DNA from: DATIKM01 sp035477595
Lineage (GTDB): Bacteria; Armatimonadota; Chthonomonadetes; Chthonomonadales; CAJBBX01
Reading direction: 5' to 3'
NCBI GenBank assembly: GCA_035477595.1
Contig: DATIKM010000127.1
Coordinates: 1-12,676, forward strand
DNA length: 12,676 nucleotides
A program made the translations under genes and the position numbers. The stretch's first letter is position 1. Every line of letters starts with the position of its first letter. Shown here piece after piece: positions 7,162-12,676 of the stretch. Below the pieces are notes generated by a model. That model was given only the letters and a program-made list of their open reading frames with translations, was not told the origin of the DNA and did not search any database.

Positions 7162-10100
7162 ATGCGCGCCCGACGACCATGCTACGCGCTGTTGCTTGCT
7201 GGCTTGCTCGCCGCGCCGTTCACGACTTGCGCTGCGGACTCCCGCTCGGCGCCCGCGGCCGACCCGCCCGCGGCCGGCGTCGTATCCGACACGCTGGTGC
7301 GGCCGTTCGAGTGGGTGAGAGGCGAACCAGGGCCGTGGTCGTCCGCCGAGCTCGCTGACCGGCTCGCGCGGGCCGGCTTCCGCGTCCGCATCGTCGAAGC
7401 CGGCGACCTCACTCCAGACGGGCTCGCGCCCCTGCGGGTGCTCGCGATCCCGGGCGACCACGTCTATCCGGAGCGCGGCCGGTGGGGCGGACCCGTCCTG
7501 CAGGCGATCGCTCAGTGGGTCCGCGCTGGCGGCGTCTACATCGCACCGATCGGTGTGTCGCACTTCGTGGCGCGCGATATCGCCACGGGCGCCCGTGATT
7601 CCGGCCACTTCGGCCCCGATCCACTGGGCCTTTCCTTCACGGTGCAGGACGGCATCGGCCCGCTCACCCTCACGGGTCAGGGGCGCGCAGCGGGTCTGCC
7701 CCCTGCCGCTGGAGTGCAGTCGTCCCCCATCCGCGCACTGCGGCATCCCGCAAGGACGGCGATCCTCGCGTGGGACAGCCGCTTCCAGCCAGCCATCTCC
7801 GCGGCGCCCGTGGGTCGCGGGTGGGTCATACACAGCTCCTGCGGCGAGACGATGGAGCCCGCCTACGCCGAGTGGTGGTACGCCGCAGCGGCGGCCGCAG
7901 CCCGCGCGGCGATCGCCGGGCGCCTCGTGGCCTATACGCACGCCGAAACGCTGCGGCGGGAAGGCCTGGCGGGCGTATCGCTCGACGAGCTCGACAGGCG
8001 CGCGTTCCGGCCCGGGCCATCGCCGCTAGCTGGACACCCGAAGGCCGCGGCGCTGCGGCCGGGCGCGGCAGCGCTCCCCAGCGGGCCGCTGCGCAGATCG
8101 CTCGATGGCGTCTGGGAGATGGCCGGCCGCGACCCCGGCAAGGGCAGCGAGCGCCAGATGCTCGCCGCCGGTCCCTGGAGCGATGCCGTGCCCGCGCGCG
8201 TCCCTGGCAGCGTCCATACAGCCCTGCTCGCCGCCGGCCGCATCCCCGACCCAATGGTGGGGCTGAACGCAGACCGTGCGCGCGAGGCATCCAGCCGCGA
8301 GTGGTGGTTCCGCCGCACGTTTGCGCGACCGCGCGGCGCCGGGAGGTTCCGTCTCGCATTCGACGGCGTCGACTATTCGTGCACCGTCTGGCTGAACGGC
8401 GAACGGATCGCGCGTCACGAGGGCGCCTTCGGCGGACCCACTATTGACGTGACCGGACTGCTCCAGGAACGCAACACGCTCGTTGTCCGCCTGGACCCCG
8501 CGCCCGCCGACTGGCACACCGTCCTGAAGACGAACGTGGTCTACGGGTGGCGGTACGTCAACCTCCCGTCGCTCGGCATCTGGCGGTCCGTACGGCTCGA
8601 GCAGGTAGCAGAGGTCGAGGTCGTCGACCCGTTCGTCGCCGCGCGGGATGCCGCGCTGGGCATCGTGGACATCGCGGCAACGCTGCAAGGCCCGAAGGCC
8701 GGCTGGCGCGGCACGCTGACGGGCGTGGTCTCACCGGACAACTTCCGCGGAGCGTCGCACACGTTCCAGTTGGCTCTGCGTGGGGCGGGGTCGAGCCCTG
8801 TCCACCTGCGCCTGCGGGTACCCTCTCCGCGGCTGTGGTGGCCGGTTGACCTTGGCCCGCAGAACCTCTACCGCCTGCACATCGCTTTCACACCCGATGG
8901 CGGGGGCATCCCGGACCGGCGCGAGACCACCTTCGGTATCCGCACGGTCACCACCCGGCCCCTTCCGGGCGGCCCGCAGGCCTCACTCTACAACTGGACC
9001 TTCGTGATTAACGGGCGGCCGGTCTTCCTCAAGGGCGCCAACTGGTGCCTGATCGACCCGCTGCTCCGCCTGGACCGAGCGCGCTACGAGCGCTTCCTGC
9101 GCCTGGCGCGGCTCCAGCACGTTCAGCTCCTGCGCGTCTCCGGAGGAGGCCTGCTCGAGACCGACGCCTTCTACGACCTCTGCGACCGGCTCGGAATCAT
9201 GGTCTATCAGGAGTTCCCGCTCACGTGGCAGCGCACCGACGCGCTGAGCCCCTCCGTGGTGGACGAGACCGCGGTCCGCAATGTGCGCCGACTCCGCAAC
9301 CGCCCCTCGCTGCTCATGTGGGGAGGCGGAAGCGAGCACTCCGGACAGGGGCGCACCGTCGAGCAGATCGGGCGCATCGTGCTTGAGGAGGACGGGACCA
9401 GGCCGTTCCGCCGCACCGACCCCTACGGCGGCAGCCTGCGCAACGACGACGTCTACTGGGGCGGCCAACCCCTCGACCGCAACCTCTCGCTTGTTGCACC
9501 GTTCATCAGCGCATTCGGCCTCAGCTCGCCGCCCGCTATCGAGAGCATCCTGCGCTACCTGCCGCCAGGGGAGCGCGGCGTCTGGCCGCCACCCCCCGAC
9601 GGTAGCTTCATCCGTCACACGCCGACCTTCAGCCGCCGGCACCTCGACATCATGACTCGCTATGCACGCGAGTTCGCCGACACGAGCACGATGGAGGGCC
9701 TCGTGACCGGCATGCAGCTCGCTCAGGCCACCGGGATCCGGCACACGCTGGAGCTCGCGCGCAGTCGCTGGCCGGAGGCGACCGGCGTGTGCTACTACAA
9801 GCTGACGGACGTCTATCCGGGTTGCTCCTGGTCGACGATCGACTGGTACGGCGTCCCGAAGCTGGCACACTACGTCATACAGGATGCTTACGCTCCGCTC
9901 GCCGCGGTGGCCCTCTTCGAGCGCCTCTCAGCGCCTGCAGGCAGGGACTGGCGTATCCCGGTCCGACTTCTGGACGATGCGGGGCGGCTGCGCGACGGAT
10001 GGTCAGTCGAGGCCAGCGCCTACGACTCCGACCTGCGTCAGGTGGCGCGGTCCACGTGGGTGGGGTCTGGGCCGGTCGGCCGCGTTCATCGGCTGGGTGA

Positions 10101-10464
10101 GCTGGTCGTGCCGGCCGCTGGCGCTGCGTCCACGCCGCTTCTCGTGGTCGCGGACGTGCGCGAGAGCGGGCGCGTCCTCCATCGCTCGTGGTGGTGGCTG
10201 AACTTCGCTGCGAAGCCCGGCTGCCTCTTCGGCCTGCCGCGGACGACCCTGAGCGTGCGTCGATTGCCGGACGCCATCGCCGTCCGGAACACAGGGCCTG
10301 CGCCGGCGGTCGGCGTTCATTGGATTTACCGCGCGGTCTCGGACCGCGTCATTGCGGAGGATGGCCTCTTCTGGCTGCAGCCGGGGGAGGAGCGGATCGT
10401 GCCCGTCAGCGGCCCCGCGTCCGCAGTCAGGGCGGCTGCCTGGAACGCTGACCCCGCCGGGTAG
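7162..10464 (+). CDS. Exported GH2 (beta-mannosidase-like) protein with N-terminal amidotransferase-like domain; nucleophile missing
   Basis: The protein has 1100 residues from the ATG at 7162, which begins a signal peptide (MRARRPCYALLLAGLLAAP) and follows GAGG by 9 nt. The frame opens earlier at 7054, but those 36 residues do not look natural. Residues ~40-270 resemble a class I glutamine-amidotransferase-like fold (VLAIPGDHV, then WVRAGGVYIAPIG); no catalytic Cys is evident. GH2 follows: sugar-binding domain ~310-475 (SLDGVWEM, WWFRRTF, CTVWLNGE), Ig-like domain ~490-600, TIM barrel ~610-880 (INGRPVFLKGANW, DAFYDLCDRLGIMVYQEF). In active beta-mannosidases the acid/base Glu follows Asn; here WGGGSE keeps Glu725 but has Ser724. 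The nucleophile motif SEFG is SAFG, with Ala784. RVWGGG is RVSGGG (Ser660). It may be an inactive binding protein or use a different mechanism. A beta-sandwich-like C-terminal part extends from about 900. Confidence 0.88.
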   Translation: MRARRPCYALLLAGLLAAPFTTCAADSRSAPAADPPAAGVVSDTLVRPFEWVRGEPGPWSSAELADRLARAGFRVRIVEAGDLTPDGLAPLRVLAIPGDHVYPERGRWGGPVLQAIAQWVRAGGVYIAPIGVSHFVARDIATGARDSGHFGPDPLGLSFTVQDGIGPLTLTGQGRAAGLPPAAGVQSSPIRALRHPARTAILAWDSRFQPAISAAPVGRGWVIHSSCGETMEPAYAEWWYAAAAAAARAAIAGRLVAYTHAETLRREGLAGVSLDELDRRAFRPGPSPLAGHPKAAALRPGAAALPSGPLRRSLDGVWEMAGRDPGKGSERQMLAAGPWSDAVPARVPGSVHTALLAAGRIPDPMVGLNADRAREASSREWWFRRTFARPRGAGRFRLAFDGVDYSCTVWLNGERIARHEGAFGGPTIDVTGLLQERNTLVVRLDPAPADWHTVLKTNVVYGWRYVNLPSLGIWRSVRLEQVAEVEVVDPFVAARDAALGIVDIAATLQGPKAGWRGTLTGVVSPDNFRGASHTFQLALRGAGSSPVHLRLRVPSPRLWWPVDLGPQNLYRLHIAFTPDGGGIPDRRETTFGIRTVTTRPLPGGPQASLYNWTFVINGRPVFLKGANWCLIDPLLRLDRARYERFLRLARLQHVQLLRVSGGGLLETDAFYDLCDRLGIMVYQEFPLTWQRTDALSPSVVDETAVRNVRRLRNRPSLLMWGGGSEHSGQGRTVEQIGRIVLEEDGTRPFRRTDPYGGSLRNDDVYWGGQPLDRNLSLVAPFISAFGLSSPPAIESILRYLPPGERGVWPPPPDGSFIRHTPTFSRRHLDIMTRYAREFADTSTMEGLVTGMQLAQATGIRHTLELARSRWPEATGVCYYKLTDVYPGCSWSTIDWYGVPKLAHYVIQDAYAPLAAVALFERLSAPAGRDWRIPVRLLDDAGRLRDGWSVEASAYDSDLRQVARSTWVGSGPVGRVHRLGELVVPAAGAASTPLLVVADVRESGRVLHRSWWWLNFAAKPGCLFGLPRTTLSVRRLPDAIAVRNTGPAPAVGVHWIYRAVSDRVIAEDGLFWLQPGEERIVPVSGPASAVRAAAWNADPAG

Positions 10465-10505
10465 CCTCGGAGACAGCTCGTGAACGCAGCCGTCGTGCTC
10501 CGAGG
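10465..10505 (+). terminator. Hairpin directly after the GH2 stop codon
   Basis: CCTCGGAG (10465-10472) and CTCCGAGG (10498-10505) form a perfect 8-bp stem with a 25-nt loop, starting at the base after the stop codon. There is no T tract after it, so termination by this hairpin alone is doubtful. It could instead protect the 3' end of the message. Confidence 0.3.
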
Positions 10506-10525
10506 CGCCCGACAGCGCGGCGGAA

Positions 10526-10543
10526 ACCGATCAAGTGATCGGT
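10526..10543. promoter_or_regulatory. Perfect 18-bp palindrome, candidate operator
   Basis: ACCGATCA and TGATCGGT face each other around a 2-bp centre (AG), about 155 bp upstream of the TIM-barrel start. This size and symmetry suit a dimeric repressor site. No convincing -10/-35 pair was found beside it. A second, shorter inverted repeat (TCCTCG, CCGA, CGAGGA at 10591-10606) lies downstream in the same gap. Confidence 0.4.
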
Positions 10544-10699
10544 ATGGCATCGACCACAACGCCTGCTGGAGCGCGCGGTGACCGGCGATGTCCTCGCCGA
10601 CGAGGATGTCCGGCAGACTTGCAGTCCCGCGGACACCGCGTCAGTACCGACACCGTCAGGGCCAGCCGCGAATGCGGCAGCGCTAAGGAGACACCGACC

Positions 10700-11536
10700 A
10701 TGATACTTCTGGGAGGCCCGGTATTCGGCGACACCAGTACGCCGGAAGCCTGGGTGGCCGCTGTGGCGAGCAAGGGCTACCGCGCCGCCTACTGCCCGCT
10801 GGACGCCTCAGCCAGCGCAGATGCGGTTCGAGCCTACGAGGAAGCGGCGCGCGCCGCCGGTATCGCGATCGCTGAGGTCGGGGCTTGGAGCAACCCGCTC
10901 AGCGACGACGCCACCACGGCGACGACTGCACTCGAGCACTGCAAGCGGCAGCTCGACCTCGCCGACCGGATCGGCGCGCGCTGCTGTGTGAACATCGCCG
11001 GCTCGCCGGGCGAGCAGTGGGACGGTCACCACCCGGACAACCTAACGGAGCCCATGTTCGAGAGGATCGTAGACTGCGTCCGCGACATTATCGACAGCGT
11101 GAAGCCGTCGCGAACGCACTACTCCCTCGAAACGATGCCCTGGATGTACCCGGACTCCCCCGAAAGCTACGCGCGGATGATCTCAGCGATCGACCGCGAC
11201 CGGTTTGCCGTGCACCTCGACCCAGTGAACCTGATCTGCAGCCCGCAGCGCTACTACGCAACGGGCGCACTCATACGAGAGTGCTTCCGCCTGTTCGGTG
11301 ACCGAATCGTCAGTTGCCACGCGAAGGACATCCTTCTCGCGCAGCGTCTGACGACGCACCTCGACGAGGTCCGCCCTGGCCTTGGCGGCCTCGACTACCC
11401 GACGTTCCTGCGCGAGCTGGGCGAGCTGCCCGCCGATGTGCCGCTCATGCTGGAGCACCTCGCCGAGGAGGCCGAGTACGACGCCGCGGCCGCCCACATC
11501 CGGTCGGTAGCCGATCGAGAGGGGGTGCGGCTGTGA
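10700..11536 (+). CDS. Xylose-isomerase-like TIM barrel (AP endonuclease 2 superfamily), sugar isomerase/epimerase/lyase-type
   Basis: The 278-residue protein starts at an ATG preceded by AAGGAG with 9 nt spacing. The frame opens at 10535, but the added residues are low-quality Arg-rich sequence ahead of a good ribosome site, so I reject them. The fold is the xylose-isomerase-like barrel of sugar-phosphate isomerases, epimerases, dehydratases and 3-keto-sugar enzymes. The four expected metal ligands are in place: Glu144 (SLETMPW), Asp174 (HLDPVN), His207 (SCHAKD) and Glu252 (MLEHL). HLDEVRPGLGGLDYP near 215-230 is also typical. No signal peptide is seen, so it is probably cytoplasmic. Its stop overlaps the dehydrogenase start by 4 bp, so both are expected to act in one pathway. 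The exact reaction cannot be told from sequence alone. Confidence 0.85.
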   Translation: MILLGGPVFGDTSTPEAWVAAVASKGYRAAYCPLDASASADAVRAYEEAARAAGIAIAEVGAWSNPLSDDATTATTALEHCKRQLDLADRIGARCCVNIAGSPGEQWDGHHPDNLTEPMFERIVDCVRDIIDSVKPSRTHYSLETMPWMYPDSPESYARMISAIDRDRFAVHLDPVNLICSPQRYYATGALIRECFRLFGDRIVSCHAKDILLAQRLTTHLDEVRPGLGGLDYPTFLRELGELPADVPLMLEHLAEEAEYDAAAAHIRSVADREGVRL

Positions 11537-12522
11537 ACGCTGCGTCAGGGGGCTGGGCAGTGGCCGTCACCGCGCGCGAGAAGGCGGAGCTGCTGCCAGT
11601 CGAGGTCGACTCTTCGCCGCTGGGCCCGCGCGAGGTGCGGGGTCGCACGCTGGCCTCCGTCATCAGCGCAGGAACGGAGCTTCACTGGTGCTACACCGGC
11701 AACCGCTTCCCTGCCTATCCGGGCTACGCTGCCGTCTTCCAGATCGAGGAGTGCGGCGCCGAGGTTACATCGATCAAGCCGGGCGACCGCGCGCTCTGCA
11801 TGGGCGGCCACCGATCGCATCAGCGCACCACCGAGGAGAAGGCAGTCCGCGTGCCGGATGGCCTGGACCCGCAGCAGGCCGCCTTCGCACGGCTGATGAA
11901 TGTCACGATGAGCACGCTCGTCACGACCACGGCGCGACCGCCAGACCTCGTGCTGGTTACCGGCCTGGGCCCCGTGGGCCACCTTGGCGCACAGGTATTC
12001 GCCTCCTGTGGCTACAACGTGGTTTCGTGCGATCCGTCGTGCGCCCGGCGCGCCATCGCCGAGAGCGCCGGGCGTTGCGGACGCGTGCTGCCGGCGCCGC
12101 CACGCGATGACCCGACCGTGGCGGGGCGCGTGAGCCTCGCGCTCGAGTGCGCGGGACACGAGGGAGCGGCGCTGGACTGCATCCGAATGGTCCGCAAGCG
12201 CGGCGAAGTCGTGCTCGTGGGCACGCCGTGGAGGCGCTACACCGATGCATCCGCGCACGACCTGGTGCACGAGATATTCCACCGGTACGCCGTGGTGCGG
12301 AGCGGATGGGAGTGGGAGGTGCCGCTGCACGGCCAGGAGTTCTGCACGGGCAATATGTACGGCAACCTCGCGGCCGCCCTCGAGTGGCTCGCTGGGAGGC
12401 GGGTCGCGGTAGAGGGCCTGTACGAGGCGACTGCGCCTGCCGACGTCCAGCGGACGTACCAGGACCTCCTTGCGGGACGCTGGCCGCGGCTGGCCGCTGT
12501 TCTCGACTGGTCGCGGCTCTAG
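11533..12522 (+). CDS. MDR-family dehydrogenase (zinc-alcohol-dehydrogenase-like), apparently without zinc ligands
   Basis: The 329-residue protein starts at a GTG that overlaps the previous stop (GTGA), with GGGGG just upstream as ribosome site. The frame is open further upstream, inside the TIM-barrel gene, and that is rejected. The N-terminal catalytic domain has ISAGTEL (residues 44-50) and PGYAAVFQI, where zinc-dependent relatives have CGTD and GHE. The catalytic Cys and His ligands are thus absent, and the structural four-Cys loop is not seen. The nucleotide-binding fold is clear: VTGLGPVGHLG (GLGPVG at 144-149), with Asp167 at the end of the second strand, which favours NAD(H). The family pattern resembles the BchC-like and 'zinc-binding dehydrogenase' group that carries SAGTE. 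It probably oxidises or reduces a sugar or polyol also handled by the TIM barrel, but this is inferred from the overlap. Confidence 0.82.
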   Translation: MNAASGGWAVAVTAREKAELLPVEVDSSPLGPREVRGRTLASVISAGTELHWCYTGNRFPAYPGYAAVFQIEECGAEVTSIKPGDRALCMGGHRSHQRTTEEKAVRVPDGLDPQQAAFARLMNVTMSTLVTTTARPPDLVLVTGLGPVGHLGAQVFASCGYNVVSCDPSCARRAIAESAGRCGRVLPAPPRDDPTVAGRVSLALECAGHEGAALDCIRMVRKRGEVVLVGTPWRRYTDASAHDLVHEIFHRYAVVRSGWEWEVPLHGQEFCTGNMYGNLAAALEWLAGRRVAVEGLYEATAPADVQRTYQDLLAGRWPRLAAVLDWSRL

Positions 12523-12523
12523 T
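12518..12523. other. Probable IS481-type target site (TCTAGT)
   Basis: IS481 of Bordetella is known to insert at NCTAGN and duplicate 6 bp. TCTAGT fits and abuts the likely IS end at 12524. Its TAG is the dehydrogenase stop codon, so the insertion keeps that stop intact. The second copy of the duplication would lie beyond the window. Confidence 0.5.
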
Positions 12524-12547
12524 TGTGCTCTCCATGCAGGTTGGGTG

Positions 12548-12577
12548 TTGACGACATCGAACGAGCTATCGTAAGAT
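12548..12577 (+). promoter_or_regulatory. Sigma70-type promoter of the IS
   Basis: TTGACG (12548-12553) and TAAGAT (12572-12577) are 18 bp apart. This is the best consensus promoter in the window and lies 34 bp upstream of the transposase ATG. Confidence 0.65.
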
Positions 12578-12611
12578 AGGTCCGCCTACACCACACCGGA
12601 GGCACCCACGC

Positions 12612-12676
12612 ATGACCATGCACAAGAACGCAGCTCTGAGCCCGGTGAAGCGGCGTGAGATGGTTACGATGATCGG
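12612..12676 (+). CDS. IS481-like transposase, N-terminal 21 residues (runs off window)
   Basis: The visible start is MTMHKNAALSPVKRREMV. The HKNA-L-P---R--MV pattern matches the start of IS481-family DDE transposases, ahead of their helix-turn-helix. GGAGG (12598-12602) precedes the ATG by 9 nt. Only 21 codons are visible, so the DDE catalytic domain cannot be checked and the assignment rests on the N-terminal signature and context. Confidence 0.7.
   Translation, partial: MTMHKNAALSPVKRREMVTMI

Larger units (their letters stand above)
12524..12676 (+). mobile_element. Left end of an IS481-like insertion sequence (truncated by window)
   Basis: The element is inferred from three signs together: a TGTG-type terminus (TGTGCTCTCCATGCAGG) directly after a CTAG target, an internal promoter, and a transposase-like N-terminus from 12612. 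The right end and matching inverted repeat are not in the window, so the boundary at 12524 is a proposal. Confidence 0.6.

Noticed and set aside
7030..7941. Upstream extension of the radical-SAM frame
   Set aside because: It covers the opposite strand of the GH2 N-terminal region, and family members start at the PDZ domain, as at 7020/7029.
8983..9870. Long minus-strand frame (295 codons) inside the GH2 gene
   Set aside because: It is antisense to the conserved GH2 barrel and shows no domain or ribosome site.
10535..10699. N-terminal extension of the TIM-barrel frame
   Set aside because: The added 55 residues are Arg-rich and low in quality, while the ATG at 10700 has AAGGAG at good spacing and begins the barrel's first strand.

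Overview
The window is 12.7 kb of very GC-rich, densely coding bacterial DNA that splits into two blocks with opposite directions. The left block (about 1-7029, minus strand) reads, in order of transcription: a PDZ/radical-SAM DUF512 protein, a small PII-like protein, a class III nucleotidyl cyclase fused to an NB-ARC-type ATPase and helical repeats, a penicillin-binding-protein-5-type D-Ala-D-Ala carboxypeptidase, and an RsuA/RluB-family pseudouridine synthase that runs off the left end. The right block (7162-12522, plus strand) reads: an exported glycoside hydrolase family 2 (GH2) protein, a xylose-isomerase-like TIM barrel, and an MDR-type dehydrogenase. It ends with the left end of an insertion sequence that looks like the IS481 family.

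Organism: there is no ribosomal marker, so taxonomy is inference only. High GC, a DUF512 radical-SAM protein, the neighbouring carboxypeptidase and pseudouridine synthase, and carbohydrate genes of this style would suit an uncultured Armatimonadota, Chloroflexota or similar lineage. I cannot decide between them.

How the genes work together: the carboxypeptidase and pseudouridine synthase overlap by 83 bp and share a likely promoter. The radical-SAM gene, PII-like gene and cyclase are closely spaced (27 bp, then 43 bp) and may be one operon. This would place a PII-like small-molecule sensor beside a cyclase whose catalytic residues are all present. On the plus strand, the TIM-barrel and dehydrogenase genes overlap by 4 bp (GTGA), so they are probably translationally coupled and act on one sugar-like substrate. 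The GH2 protein upstream may supply that substrate, but its predicted catalytic nucleophile is an alanine.

Main points of interest: (1) a GH2 protein with the nucleophile Glu replaced by Ala and two other active-site residues changed, fused to an N-terminal glutamine-amidotransferase-like domain; (2) an 84-bp tandem repeat in the tail of the pseudouridine synthase; (3) a carboxypeptidase gene with no normal start codon in frame before its signal peptide; (4) a 19-bp promoter motif shared by two genes, one probably leaderless; (5) an IS end placed directly after a CTAG that contains the dehydrogenase stop codon.

No stretch of more than 300 bases lacks a gene. The longest gaps are 10465-10699 (a hairpin and an 18-bp palindrome), 2245-2417 (a promoter) and 7030-7161 (divergent upstream region; only the minus-strand -10 is evident). 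I saw no rRNA, tRNA or CRISPR array.
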